Shown one piece after another: positions 23,111-32,379 of a stretch of DNA of 64,000 bases; position 1 is the stretch's first letter, and the number at the start of each line of letters is the position of its first letter. This DNA is from Terriglobales bacterium (GTDB taxonomy: Bacteria > Acidobacteriota > Terriglobia > Terriglobales > Acidobacteriaceae). Under the pieces are notes generated by a model. That model was not told the origin of the DNA. It was given only the letters and a program-made list of their open reading frames with translations, and did not search any database. The DNA lies in contig JAICSO010000009.1 in the NCBI GenBank assembly GCA_025936825.1, forward strand, positions 124,001 to 188,000, written 5' to 3'. A program made the position numbers and the translations under genes.

Positions 23111-25018
23111 CTACTCGCCCCGCACCAGGCGCAGCGTGTCAGCGACAGCATCCTCGCGCGACTTCGGCTTTCCGTTGCCGTTGGGCGGCACATCCTCAGT
23201 CGTGTCACCCTCGCCGGGAGCGAGGAACAGGTTGTTTACCAGTCCTTGCTGCTTGGTATAGAGCTCGTAATAGCGACCTTGGGCCGCATAGAGTTTATCG
23301 TGGTTGCCACGCTCAACAATGCGCCCTTGCTCAACCACGAGAATCTGATCGGCACGCCGGATAGTGGAGAGGCGATGGGCGATCACGAAGGTAGTGCGCC
23401 CGCGCATGAGATAAGAGAGGCCTTCCTGGATCATCTGCTCCGATTCGGAGTCGAGGCTGGAGGTGGCTTCGTCGAGAATCAGAATGCGAGGTTCCGCAAG
23501 GATTGCACGAGCGATAGAGATGCGCTGGCGCTGGCCTCCGGAAAGCTTAACGCCGCGTTCGCCCACAATGGTGTCGTACTTATCCGCAAAGCTCTCGGCG
23601 AATTCGTCGACGCGAGCGATGCGGCAGGCGCGCAATACCTCTGCCGCGCTCGCATCAGGACGCGAGAAAGCGACATTCTCGCGAATGCTCCCATCGAACA
23701 GAAAAGAATCCTGCAGCACAACCCCGAGCTGGGTACGGTAGGAGTCGAGCCGGACGGTGCTGAGGTCAACTCCATCGACCAGCACTGCGCCTTGTTTTGG
23801 AGTGTAGAAGGCGGAGATCAGGCCGATGATGGTGGACTTGCCTGAACCAGACGATCCGACCAACGCAGTGACTGTGCCTGGGGCGGCATGAAACGAAATG
23901 CCGTCAATTACGGTACGCACACCGTCATAGCTGAAGCTGACGTGGTCGAAATCGACATTGCCGTCAATTTCGGGTAGAGCTATGGTTCGGCGAGGATCAC
24001 GATCTTCGGCAGATTCTTTCAGGATCTCGTGAGTGCGTTCCAAGCCGGCGACGGCCTCAGTAAGCTGCGTACCGATTTGGACAATCTGCATCACCGGAGC
24101 GATCAGGAACCCCATAAAGAGCGTGTAGGTGAAGAAGCCGCCGATGGTCAGCGAGCCCGCTAGGATCTGTCGTGCACCGACGTACATAATGACCGCACCG
24201 ACAACACCGAGCAGCATGCTGGCGGAAAGGCCCATGATCGAAGTTGCGGTGAGAGTCTTGAGCACATTATCGAGCAGCCGCTTCACGCCTGCGGAGAAGA
24301 CATTTTCTTCTCGGGTCTCGGCATGATAACCCTTTACGACGCGAATTCCGCCCAGTGATTCCGCGAGACGTCCCGTGACTTCGGCATTAATTTTGCCGCG
24401 CTCGCGGAAGATTGGCCTGATTGTCTGAAAGGCTTTTTTCAGAGCAAGAGCGAAGGCCGCCAGAAATCCGAAGGCCAGCAGCGTCATGACGCTGCTGATC
24501 CGGAAAAGCACCACCAGCGCAATGCTGGCGGTCAGCAGGCCGCCAACAAGGTCCACCAGGCCGGTTCCAATCAGGTTTCGAACGCCTTCCACGTCGCTCA
24601 TGATGCGCGAGACAAGAACGCCGCTCTTTGTTGAGTCGTGAAACGAAACCGGAAGTCGGCCGACATGCGCCTGCACTTTTTGCCGAAGTTCATTGATTAG
24701 CCGCTGAGCAGCTTTCGACAGCAACTGGGTCAGCGAAAACGACGTGACGCCTTGGACGAAGGTTGCGGCCAGAACGCCGAAAACGATCGGCTTCAATAAG
24801 CCGATCTGGTGCTTGGTGATGACATTATCGATCAGAAATCGCGTCGAGTATGGGAGAACGAGCGAAGCGACGCGATTGATGGCCATCAACACGAAGCCAA
24901 AGGCGAGCAGTCCTCGGCGCGGGCGGACGAGTTCCCAAACCAGCGGGAGCACCGCTCGTAACTTGGGGCGGGATGCTCCGGCGCCAGATGCACGAAAGTG
25001 ATGGGGAACTGTTTGCAT
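23111..25018 (-). CDS. ABC exporter, fused permease/ATPase (MsbA/BmrA-like)
   Basis: A 635-residue half-transporter. The N-terminal part has six predicted membrane helices (about 20-310, ABC_membrane type with EVTGRLAESLGGIRVVKGY). The nucleotide-binding domain has Walker A GSSGSGKST (about 387-395), the signature KLSGGQRQRISIARA, Walker B ILILDEATSSLD and the H-loop VIAHRLSTIRRAD. It works as a homodimer exporting lipids, drugs or peptides. The C-terminal tail beyond the ATPase (about 40 residues) is polar and unusual in composition. No partner gene is adjacent, so the substrate is unknown. Confidence 0.92.
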   Translation of the reverse strand: MQTVPHHFRASGAGASRPKLRAVLPLVWELVRPRRGLLAFGFVLMAINRVASLVLPYSTRFLIDNVITKHQIGLLKPIVFGVLAATFVQGVTSFSLTQLLSKAAQRLINELRQKVQAHVGRLPVSFHDSTKSGVLVSRIMSDVEGVRNLIGTGLVDLVGGLLTASIALVVLFRISSVMTLLAFGFLAAFALALKKAFQTIRPIFRERGKINAEVTGRLAESLGGIRVVKGYHAETREENVFSAGVKRLLDNVLKTLTATSIMGLSASMLLGVVGAVIMYVGARQILAGSLTIGGFFTYTLFMGFLIAPVMQIVQIGTQLTEAVAGLERTHEILKESAEDRDPRRTIALPEIDGNVDFDHVSFSYDGVRTVIDGISFHAAPGTVTALVGSSGSGKSTIIGLISAFYTPKQGAVLVDGVDLSTVRLDSYRTQLGVVLQDSFLFDGSIRENVAFSRPDASAAEVLRACRIARVDEFAESFADKYDTIVGERGVKLSGGQRQRISIARAILAEPRILILDEATSSLDSESEQMIQEGLSYLMRGRTTFVIAHRLSTIRRADQILVVEQGRIVERGNHDKLYAAQGRYYELYTKQQGLVNNLFLAPGEGDTTEDVPPNGNGKPKSREDAVADTLRLVRGE

Positions 25019-25086
25019 TGTTGATTGGATACCTTTTACTTGCTAGCTGCTTCAAAATGTGAGCGAAACGTCTTTGCTGAGCTCTT

Positions 25087-25641
25087 TTATGCGGACGGAT
25101 CCAGCCGCAGACGGTATAGGACATGCTTGCGCAACGGGTGCCCAGGAGGGAGCTGGGGATGATCGAAGTCGTCGGCCGCATCGTGCGACATTCCGAGTTT
25201 CTCCATCACCCGGCGAGACCGCACATTGGCAGGGACCGTGAAGCTTACGAGCTCGTGCAGTCCCAGAACGTCGCGGGAATACTGCAAGACCGCCAATGCT
25301 CCCTCGGTTGCCAAGCCCCGTCCCCACACGCCTGGTGAAAGACGCCAGCCGATTTCTACGCACGGGGTGAAATGGGCCCGGAGCGAGGGGACGTTCAGCC
25401 CGATGAAGCCGATGAAGGTGTGGTTCGACTTAAGCTCCGCCGCATACATGCCAAATCCGTGTTTGCGGAAATGCGTTTCGATCATCGCAACCAGTGCATC
25501 ACTTTGAGCACGCGTGAGATGAGCCGGGAAGAACTCCATCACCTTAGCATCGCAGTTGATGCGCGCGAACTGCTTCTTGTCCGCCTGTTTCCACTGACGA
25601 AGGATCAGGCGAGGCGTCTCAATCACTGCTTGTCCGTGCAT
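25087..25641 (-). CDS. GNAT-family N-acetyltransferase (RimJ/RimL-like)
   Basis: A 184-residue acetyltransferase. It has the start ETPRLILRQWKQADKKQFAR typical of RimJ/RimL-type GNATs, an acetyl-CoA binding region GWRLSPGVWGRGLATEGALA and the closing VSFTVPANVRSRRVMEKLGM. It transfers an acetyl group from acetyl-CoA to an amine, either a protein N-terminus or a small molecule. It is separated from neighbours by short gaps on the same strand. The substrate is not evident. Confidence 0.88.
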   Translation of the reverse strand: MHGQAVIETPRLILRQWKQADKKQFARINCDAKVMEFFPAHLTRAQSDALVAMIETHFRKHGFGMYAAELKSNHTFIGFIGLNVPSLRAHFTPCVEIGWRLSPGVWGRGLATEGALAVLQYSRDVLGLHELVSFTVPANVRSRRVMEKLGMSHDAADDFDHPQLPPGHPLRKHVLYRLRLDPSA

Positions 25642-25665
25642 GCAAGTTACGCAACTTGGTGCCCT

Positions 25666-26715
25666 TTACTTGCCTGTCGCAGCAGAATATTTCTTCGTCT
25701 GCTTGGTTCGCGAATTAAAGACATCGAAGCTGCCGTCTTTATGCGCGGTCAGTAAGAGGTAGTGGCCAGCATCCGGCCCTTGCGGATTAGCGATGAACTC
25801 CGCAGCCACATTGTGCGTGCTTCCGCCTTCCTCCGAGTAGTGCAATTGCCAGAGGGTCTCTAATCGCGGAGATTTTTCAATGACCTCCCACGGACCAGGC
25901 GAACCGCCCTTCTTGGCACCATTGTCCATGATCGCCACTCGTGGAGCGAGGCCATCTACGAGTTGCGGACTCCCGCTTTGCTCCCATCCGTGATGCGAGA
26001 CGACGTAAATATCAACCTTGCCAAGTTTGTTCTCCGGACACATCAGACCCCACTCCTTGTCTTTCGTAAGATCGCCGAGATCCAGGATGCGAAGTTTACC
26101 GAAGGTTGCCAGGAAACCGAGTGAACGGGAATTCTCGGTGGTATCGGCAGTGGATTGTTCTGCCCCCTTGCATGAAGGATTTTCTCCACCGGCACCGGGC
26201 AGCGGCTTCGATATCAAGTTGCCGTCGGCACTAACGACAACGGCATCAATTCCGGTGATAGGCAGTTTGTCTCCCGGTTTGGCAACGATGTGCTTGTACT
26301 TTCCACTTTGCAGCAGTTTCTGGTACGCCTGCCAGACCTGCATGGTGGGCTGATCGGTAGTCTCGCGGTTCTCGCCATGATCGATGAATGTGCCGATCGG
26401 GAAGCGCTCGGCAAGTTGGGGCACACCACCGACGTGATCCATATGGAAATGGGTGATCAACACATAATCGATCTTGCTGAGGCCGGCATCCTTCGCTGCA
26501 GCAACAATGCGATCGGCGTCGCGGCCGTTGAACCCCGGCCAGCCAGTGTCCACCAGCAGCGATTGCCCAGTAGGTGTCACAAACAACGTTGATTGACCGC
26601 CTTCGACATCGACGAAGTAGATCTTCAAAGGTGTTGAAGATGCAGCAGTGGCCCAAGGCAAACACAAAAACGGCACTAATAAAGAGGTCGCCATCCATAG
26701 GAACCCACGATTCAT
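25666..26715 (-). CDS. Secreted MBL-fold hydrolase (ComEC-like metallo-beta-lactamase domain)
   Basis: About 349 residues from ATG 26715, which is preceded by GGAGG; an in-frame ATG 18 bases earlier lacks this. A signal peptide covers about residues 1-24. The MBL core starts with LKIYFVDVEGGQSTLFVTP and has the metal site HFHMDHVGG, a second-metal region GDLTKDKEWG and VVSHHGWEQSG. The arrangement resembles the soluble ComEC/Rec2-type lactamase domain, which acts on nucleic acid in some proteins, but this is a free secreted enzyme and its substrate is unknown. Confidence 0.85.
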   Translation of the reverse strand: MNRGFLWMATSLLVPFLCLPWATAASSTPLKIYFVDVEGGQSTLFVTPTGQSLLVDTGWPGFNGRDADRIVAAAKDAGLSKIDYVLITHFHMDHVGGVPQLAERFPIGTFIDHGENRETTDQPTMQVWQAYQKLLQSGKYKHIVAKPGDKLPITGIDAVVVSADGNLISKPLPGAGGENPSCKGAEQSTADTTENSRSLGFLATFGKLRILDLGDLTKDKEWGLMCPENKLGKVDIYVVSHHGWEQSGSPQLVDGLAPRVAIMDNGAKKGGSPGPWEVIEKSPRLETLWQLHYSEEGGSTHNVAAEFIANPQGPDAGHYLLLTAHKDGSFDVFNSRTKQTKKYSAATGK

Positions 26716-26768
26716 TCTTATCCTCCAAGCCACAATTTGCGATTACGAGATGATCAAGACGATGTGAA

Positions 26769-27482
26769 TCACAGGGGTGAAAGTTCGTCTTCATGGTCGT
26801 GCTGCTCTTCTGCAGGTTCACTTCCAAAGCGCTTCTCTAAGTATCGTCGTGCCAAGTCTTTCCCGCCAAGTCCGAACGCCAGCGCCAGACCAAACATCAA
26901 GGCGCCGAAGGTCATGCCAAAAGCCACGACCACCGTCCGTGAGCTGATGCTCAACTCCTCGAATGCCATCGACACCACGAAAAGAATAATCATCGTCCGC
27001 ACGGCCCAGCTGATGATCCTTGGCGATGACAAATTCGCATTCACTGCGCCGAGCAACACCGCGCGGGAAAAAAAGCTTGCGGCGAGGAGGCCAAAAAACA
27101 GAATGAAGAGCGAGACCACCAGTCGCGGCAGGAATTCGATGAAAGTTGCGACGTGTTCGTCGAACCCGGCTACCCCAAGCACGCTGATGCCGAGCAGGAT
27201 GAACCCGAGCCACGCGATCCAGAAGACAAATCGGCTCGTGAGCTCGGTCAGCGAAGGTAGCGCAGCGCCGCGCAGAAGTTGAGTGGCGCCTGTGTGCTCC
27301 GACAGCTTGTCGAATCGGGCAATCTTCAGGATGCTGCGGGCGATCGCACGAAGCAGGATCGCGATCACCCAGCCCACGAGCACAATCACCAGCATTTCGA
27401 GAATACGAGGAAGAAATCGCGCGAAACCTTTCAGGATTTCATCCGCCGCTCGTGTCATTTCGCCTACAAAATTACTCCACAT
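26769..27482 (-). CDS. Small MscS-like / TM-helix-repeat membrane protein
   Basis: A 237-residue integral membrane protein with about five hydrophobic segments. Paired repeats of the form ILEMLVIVLVGWVIAILLRA and FLPRLVVSLFILFFGLLAAS match the conserved TM-helix repeat (PF05552) of CmpX/MscS-related proteins. A GLALAFGLGGKDLARRYLEK segment resembles the pore-lining helix and hinge of MscS. It lacks the large cytoplasmic cage. The gene starts only 6 bp after the glycosyltransferase stop, so it is probably coupled with compatible-solute genes and may help with osmotic downshock. Confidence 0.8.
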   Translation of the reverse strand: MWSNFVGEMTRAADEILKGFARFLPRILEMLVIVLVGWVIAILLRAIARSILKIARFDKLSEHTGATQLLRGAALPSLTELTSRFVFWIAWLGFILLGISVLGVAGFDEHVATFIEFLPRLVVSLFILFFGLLAASFFSRAVLLGAVNANLSSPRIISWAVRTMIILFVVSMAFEELSISSRTVVVAFGMTFGALMFGLALAFGLGGKDLARRYLEKRFGSEPAEEQHDHEDELSPL

Positions 27483-27488
27483 AGGACC

Positions 27489-28754
27489 TCACTTCCCGCC
27501 GTCCCAGACTTGCAGCAGGTACGGCTTTTCGGCCTCAAACGCGTGGCAGACCTTATCAATGTTGCTTTCGATCTCCGATTCTTTGGCTTCACGGTTTTCC
27601 GTCAGAAATGTAAGTGCGCGTCCGCGGAATAACGGCACCAGCGCCTGGACTACATGATCACGCCCGATTACCGCACGATGGTAGGCCGCGGCGAATTCGT
27701 ATACAGTTCGCGCCCAAAGCGGTTCCGGCAGCTCAAATTCATTCTCGGGCAAGGTTGCGAGCCGTTTCAATTCCTCGTGAGTTGGAGTCGATAGGATGGA
27801 TGAGAACACCGGCTCCAGTTGTGAGATTCCGAACGTGAACATCTGATGCAGCCGCTTGCGGTTCACGCGCATGGGCTCGAGACTGACCGCAGGTTGACAC
27901 CCGCCGCATGGCGCCGGCAAAGGCTCTCGCGAGTCCTTCCATGCTGCGGGATAACAGTCCATTGAGCAGAAGAGTAGGCCCGCAGTTTCGCGCATGGCCT
28001 TCACCAGATCAGATGGTGGCGACTCCAATCGGCCTCGAGTTCCTAAGAAAGACTGGTAAATCCTGTAGCGTCCAATGATTGCCGCCAGCGTCAACCACAA
28101 TTCTGTCCCGTGACGTCCTTGCTCCTGCGTCCACAGATCCTGGTTGAGAAAGTTGCTGCCTAGATTGCTTGAAAAAGCGTAATCCGACGGATAGGGTTCC
28201 TGCACTGTGCAACCATAGACCGCGCGCGTCACCGGATAAACCAAATTGCGGATCAACATGCCATCGAACTTGTGGCGACGGTAAACCGGGAGAACAAGGT
28301 CAACCCCCTCGCGAATCACTGGACGCAAAAGGCGTTCGACCCACTCCGGTTCCAGGCTGGTCGACTCCGGCGAAATGACAGCGCACGCTTTGGCTTGCAG
28401 AAGATCGGCGGCCGCAAGAATGGTGTGAAGCGCGGTTCCGCTAGCAGGCGGTCCTTCATACTGTGTGCTGATGCTGTGCAGCGTGCGCAAGGCCGGCAGA
28501 TTTGACCCAACTGTATCGTTGATTGATGCGGCACACACCAGATCACGTGTGCCGTCGCGGGAGCCGCCGTCAGCGTTGATGATCACGGACCTGGCGCGTG
28601 GGAAATACTTCAGCAGGCCAGCGCGAACAGCTTGGACGACCTGGCCGACCGTGCGCGCATCATTGTGCGTTGGCACGCCGACAAGGATGTCCACTTCGCC
28701 AACATTTATCAGTTCGCGAATGAACTCGTCCGAAAGTATGCTCTCGTCGGGCAA
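27489..28754 (-). CDS. GT-A glycosyltransferase (mannosylglycerate/glucosylglycerate synthase-like)
   Basis: A 421-residue cytoplasmic enzyme starting at TTG with AGGAGC upstream. The N-terminal GT-A fold has VDILVGVPTHNDARTV, then VIINADGGSRDGTRD as the nucleotide-sugar/metal region, and PVYRRHKFDGMLIRNLVYPV. These resemble family GT78/GT81 enzymes that make mannosyl- or glucosyl-glycerate compatible solutes; this is a family-level resemblance, not proof. The location, 98 bp downstream of trehalose synthase and immediately before an MscS-like channel, supports a role in osmolyte synthesis. A dispersed inverted repeat lies in the gap to treS. Confidence 0.72.
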   Translation of the reverse strand: MPDESILSDEFIRELINVGEVDILVGVPTHNDARTVGQVVQAVRAGLLKYFPRARSVIINADGGSRDGTRDLVCAASINDTVGSNLPALRTLHSISTQYEGPPASGTALHTILAAADLLQAKACAVISPESTSLEPEWVERLLRPVIREGVDLVLPVYRRHKFDGMLIRNLVYPVTRAVYGCTVQEPYPSDYAFSSNLGSNFLNQDLWTQEQGRHGTELWLTLAAIIGRYRIYQSFLGTRGRLESPPSDLVKAMRETAGLLFCSMDCYPAAWKDSREPLPAPCGGCQPAVSLEPMRVNRKRLHQMFTFGISQLEPVFSSILSTPTHEELKRLATLPENEFELPEPLWARTVYEFAAAYHRAVIGRDHVVQALVPLFRGRALTFLTENREAKESEIESNIDKVCHAFEAEKPYLLQVWDGGK

Positions 28755-28772
28755 GAAAGCTCCTAGCGTCTG

Positions 28773-28833
28773 GCTGTGAGCGGCGAGCCGGGAGTCGCGA
28801 GCAAACCAGCGCCCTCGGACTCTGGCTCACAGC
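28773..28833. repeat. Inverted repeat GCTGTGAGC / GCTCACAGC
   Basis: Arms at 28773-28781 and 28825-28833 in the treS-glycosyltransferase gap, followed by further GGCTCACTGCTCTGGCT copies of the same word. It looks like a decayed low-complexity repeat and not a terminator, because no T-tract follows. Confidence 0.45.
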
Positions 28834-28852
28834 TTATGGCTCACTGCTCTGG

Positions 28853-30493
28853 CTACACTCTTCTAATCTTGAACCAATAAAACTGATACGGCCCCATGGT
28901 CAACAGGTATGGTAAGTCTCCAATGCGCGGGAACACGTTTCGTCCGAACATCTCAACGAGAATATTCCCCTTGTAAGGCTTCAAATCGAGTTCCACCGCC
29001 TGCGCCGAACTCGAAAGATTGTTGACCACAAGAATCGTCTCGTTTCCCAGTTTTCTGACGTAGGCCAGCACTCTGTGATTTGCTGGATACAAGAACTGAA
29101 TGGAACCGCGTCCGAACACCGCTGTCGATTTGCGAATCTTGATTAGCCGCTTCATCCAGGCTAGAAGTGAGTGATCGAAGCGCTTTTGCGATTGCACATT
29201 GACTGCCTGGAATCCATACACCGGATTCAGCATCAGCGGAGAATAGAGCGTCTCGGGATCTGCGGTCGAGAATCCTCCATTCCACCCGCCATCCCACTGC
29301 ATGGGAGTGCGAACCCCGTTCCGGTCACCCAGATTGATGTTGTCACCCATGCCAATCTCATCGCCGTAGTAAACAATCGGGGTACCAGGCATAGACATCA
29401 GCATGCCGTTCATCAACTCAATGCGGCGGCGATCATTGTCGAGCAGCGGGGCAAGGCGCCGGCGTATGCCTAAATTCAGCCGCATCGCCTTCTCTTTCGC
29501 GTACTCGTCGTACATGTAGTCGCGCTCCAGGTCGGTGACCATTTCGAGCGTAAGCTCGTCGTGGTTGCGCAGGAACAGGCACCACTGACAGGTCTCAGGA
29601 ATTTCCGGGGTCTGTTTCAAAATCTCGGTAATGGGCTTCCGGTCTTCCAGCTTCACGCCCATGAACATGCGGGGCATGAGCGGGAAATGAAATGCCATGT
29701 GGAACTCGTCACCGGTGGAGAAATACGCCCGCAGGTCCGAAGGCCACTGGTTGGCTTCCGCCAGCAACATGCGACCGGGATACTCGCGATCCAGGCGGGT
29801 ACGCAGATCTTTGATTACACCATGAGTCTCCGGCAGGTTCTCGCAGTTCGTGCCTTCCCGCTCGACCAGGTAAGGCACTGCATCCAAGCGGAAGGCATCT
29901 ACGCCCATATCCAGCCAGAACCTCATCACGTCCCACATCTCTTCGCGCACCGCTGGATTGTCCCAGTTCAAGTCTGGCTGATGACTGAAGAAGCGATGCC
30001 AGTAGTACTGCTTGGAAACTGGGTCCCAAGCCCAGTTCGAAAGCTCCGTGTCGAGGAAGATGATTCGTGTGCCTTTGTACTTGGTGTCGGTGTCGCTCCA
30101 CACGTACCAGTCGCGACGCGGATTGCTGCGCGAGCTGCGTGATTCCTGGAACCACGGGTGCTGGTCCGAAGTATGGTTCAGCACCATCTCGATGATCACG
30201 CGAATGCCCCGCTTGTGCGCGACTTCGAGGAAATTCTTGAAGTCGTCGAGCGTGCCGTAAAGAGGATTAACAGTACGGTAGTCGGAGATGTCGTAGCCAT
30301 CGTCGCGCAAGGGCGACGGAAAGAACGGCATCAGCCATAGTGTGTTGATGCCGAGGTCTTGCAAGTAGTCCAGCTTTTGTGCCAGACCACGAAAGTCGCC
30401 GTTTCCGTCCCCGCTGCTGTCGAGAAACGAGCGGACGTGGACCTGGTAGATTACGGCGTCCTTGTACCAAAGCGCGTCTTGCTGGACTGGCAA
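28853..30493 (-). CDS. treS: Trehalose synthase / maltose alpha-D-glucosyltransferase (GH13)
   Basis: A 546-residue GH13 enzyme that interconverts maltose and trehalose. It starts at TTG with a GGGGA ribosome site. The N-terminus DALWYKDAVIYQVHVRSF is characteristic of TreS. Catalytic residues are nucleophile Asp204 (FRLDAVPY), acid/base Glu246 (LLAEANQW) and Asp312 (RNHDEL). The length fits TreS without the fused maltokinase found in some bacteria. It heads a run with a glycosyltransferase and an MscS-like channel, pointing to osmotic or desiccation tolerance. A palindromic repeat lies 29 bases upstream of the start. Confidence 0.93.
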   Translation of the reverse strand: MPVQQDALWYKDAVIYQVHVRSFLDSSGDGNGDFRGLAQKLDYLQDLGINTLWLMPFFPSPLRDDGYDISDYRTVNPLYGTLDDFKNFLEVAHKRGIRVIIEMVLNHTSDQHPWFQESRSSRSNPRRDWYVWSDTDTKYKGTRIIFLDTELSNWAWDPVSKQYYWHRFFSHQPDLNWDNPAVREEMWDVMRFWLDMGVDAFRLDAVPYLVEREGTNCENLPETHGVIKDLRTRLDREYPGRMLLAEANQWPSDLRAYFSTGDEFHMAFHFPLMPRMFMGVKLEDRKPITEILKQTPEIPETCQWCLFLRNHDELTLEMVTDLERDYMYDEYAKEKAMRLNLGIRRRLAPLLDNDRRRIELMNGMLMSMPGTPIVYYGDEIGMGDNINLGDRNGVRTPMQWDGGWNGGFSTADPETLYSPLMLNPVYGFQAVNVQSQKRFDHSLLAWMKRLIKIRKSTAVFGRGSIQFLYPANHRVLAYVRKLGNETILVVNNLSSSAQAVELDLKPYKGNILVEMFGRNVFPRIGDLPYLLTMGPYQFYWFKIRRV

Positions 30494-30801
30494 CTGTCGT
30501 TCCCCGAATTCTTTTGTGTGGGGCGGACATTCCTGTCCGCCAAATGTTCTGAGAAGCTGTGTGACTGACCTTGAAAGCTACGGCAGACCAGCTTGGATGC
30601 GAATCACACCCCATCGGTCGGCCAACTCAAATCCTAAGCTAGCTCGCTGAGGAAATCCTGCAACGGCAGTTCCGGCCGTAGCCGAGCGCCCACACTGTGT
30701 CCTGCCGACCACAAGAGTCTCTCACATAAGCAGCTTATTTTCAGCAATATGCATTTGGATCGAGCCTTGCACTTTTCCTGTCCGAACGTGGGAGAACGCA
30801 T
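30494..30801. other. Intergenic region between treS and the SPFH operon
   Basis: About 308 bp between divergent transcription units. It holds palindromic repeat copy 2 at 30522-30541 and no convincing coding sequence. Promoters for both directions must lie here, but no strong -35/-10 pair stood out. Confidence 0.5.
30522..30541. repeat. Palindromic intergenic repeat, copy 2
   Basis: GGCGGACATTCCTGTCCGCC: perfect 8-bp arms around TTCC, differing from copy 1 (10726-10745) only at compensating positions in the second base pair. The compensatory change keeps the hairpin, which suggests the folded form matters or that the elements derive from one mobile palindrome family. Confidence 0.75.
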
Positions 30802-30981
30802 ATGCAACTGGTAATCACATTCATGTCGGTAGTCGCAGGGTTGGCCTTCTCAATCGCGGTAGCGCTAGTGGTCGAGGAATGGATCTTCGGCCAAGTCTTC
30901 CGGGTCTTCTTCACCCACCCGGCCAAAGTGCCTACTGGTCTGGCCCTTCAACCTGTACGGGTGAAGTCACAGCAACGCTGA
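30802..30981 (+). CDS. Small single-TM membrane protein
   Basis: A 59-residue open frame beginning at ATG 30802 with GGGAGA 6 bases upstream and ending 17 bp before the SPFH gene. Residues about 4-24 (VITFMSVVAGLAFSIAVALV) form a membrane helix, followed by EEWIFGQVFRVFF and a basic tail. Its size, ribosome site and tight spacing suggest a real gene co-expressed with the flotillin-like protein, possibly as a membrane partner. It resembles nothing I can name. Confidence 0.6.
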   Translation: MQLVITFMSVVAGLAFSIAVALVVEEWIFGQVFRVFFTHPAKVPTGLALQPVRVKSQQR

Positions 30982-30998
30982 AGAACGGAGAAATCCCA

Positions 30999-32348
30999 AT
31001 GGTTCTTTTCAAATATTTGATGCTACTTGGCGGAGCGGGAATGATCGCAGCAGCCATCGCCCTGCTCTCGCGCGACGTCTACTTCCTCTCACAACATAAA
31101 CGCTCGTCGGCGAACTCGGATACTCCGGCTCAACCTGCCCCGACAACGCACTGGCGCGGTGCCTTTGCACTTGCTCTTCTCGCCTGGGGTCCAATGTTGA
31201 TAGCGATGGGGATTGTCGTGGTCCCAAGCGGCATGGCAGGTGTTCGCGTCAGTCAGACCAGCGGCACGGAGCCTGGGACTTTGTATCCCGGCGCGCACTT
31301 TGTCACGCCTGTTGCGGAAAGCGTCGTTCTCTTCGACACGCGCGACCAACTCTTCACAACCGGTGCTGTCGAGGATGGCAAGGCAGCTTCCACCAAGCCG
31401 TCCACGAAAAATGAACTTTTAAACGTGCAGTCGAAAGAAGGCCTTTCGCTCGGCCTGGCAATCACCATCCGCTATCGTCTGGATGCCAAACATCTCGCCT
31501 ACATTCAGGCTAACCTGCCGCAACCGATCGAGCGTGAAATTGTTCCGCCGGTCGTCGCTAGCGCCTGGCGCGAACTGGTGCCGAACTATACCGTCCGCGA
31601 AGTTTTTGCGACGCGTCGTGAAGAGATACGTCAGAAGGCGGCCAACGTCATCACGCAGAAGCTTGCCGCGGACGGAATCATCGTGAAGGAAGTCATGCTG
31701 CGCGACATTCAGCTTCCTCCCGAGTACGCGAAAGGCTTGGAAGACCTGCTGTTGAAGGAGCAGCAGAATGACCAAATGAGCGTAGACACGGAGATCCAGC
31801 AAAAACAGGTTCGCATTGCCGAACTGCAAGCCGAAGCAACCAAGGCTCAGCAGGTAAAGCAGGCGGAGGGCGAGGCGCAGGTGCGCGTCCTGCAAGCAAA
31901 GGGCGAGGCCGATGCCATGCAATACACGTTGCCCCTGAAGCAAAAGCAGATTGAGGAAACCAAGCTAGAAGCTGAGGCCCGCAAAGAAGCCACAGTGCAG
32001 AGTGCCGAAGCGAATGCGACCGCTACGGTCAAAAATGCGGAGGCTATGGCGCAGGCCAAGGTCATCGACAGCAAGGCAGAGATGGAAAGGCGCAAACTGC
32101 TGGCTGAGGCCGAGGCTGAGCGTATCCGTCTGACCTCAGCCGCGGATGCAGAGCGCATGCGCAACGAGGGCGCGATTCTGAAACAGAATCCGCTGCTCAT
32201 CAACAAAATTGTCGCGGAGAAGCTTTCCGACAAACTGCAGATCATGATGGTTCCGGCCGACGGCAAGTTCTTCTTCGCCAATGACGTGCTCAAAAGCATG
32301 AACATGGCGAACCGCGGGAGTGAAGCGGAGCAGGCAGAGGAGAAGTAG
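30999..32348 (+). CDS. SPFH/band-7 (flotillin-like) membrane protein
   Basis: About 449 residues from ATG 30999 (GGAGAA upstream); longer in-frame extension lacks a ribosome site. Two N-terminal membrane segments (about 3-25 and 55-80) precede a band-7/SPFH domain (VPSGMAGVRVSQTSG, then GLSLGLAITIRYRLDAKHL, VREVFATRREEIRQKAANVI and LRDIQLPPEYAKGLEDLLL). A long Ala/Glu/Lys-rich coiled coil follows (about 280-410). Such proteins form large membrane-associated rings that organise microdomains and proteases. It is preceded by a small TM protein; no NfeD partner is visible. Confidence 0.88.
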   Translation: MVLFKYLMLLGGAGMIAAAIALLSRDVYFLSQHKRSSANSDTPAQPAPTTHWRGAFALALLAWGPMLIAMGIVVVPSGMAGVRVSQTSGTEPGTLYPGAHFVTPVAESVVLFDTRDQLFTTGAVEDGKAASTKPSTKNELLNVQSKEGLSLGLAITIRYRLDAKHLAYIQANLPQPIEREIVPPVVASAWRELVPNYTVREVFATRREEIRQKAANVITQKLAADGIIVKEVMLRDIQLPPEYAKGLEDLLLKEQQNDQMSVDTEIQQKQVRIAELQAEATKAQQVKQAEGEAQVRVLQAKGEADAMQYTLPLKQKQIEETKLEAEARKEATVQSAEANATATVKNAEAMAQAKVIDSKAEMERRKLLAEAEAERIRLTSAADAERMRNEGAILKQNPLLINKIVAEKLSDKLQIMMVPADGKFFFANDVLKSMNMANRGSEAEQAEEK

Positions 32349-32379
32349 GGAGATGCGAGCACTCGGCATTCAACAGTCA

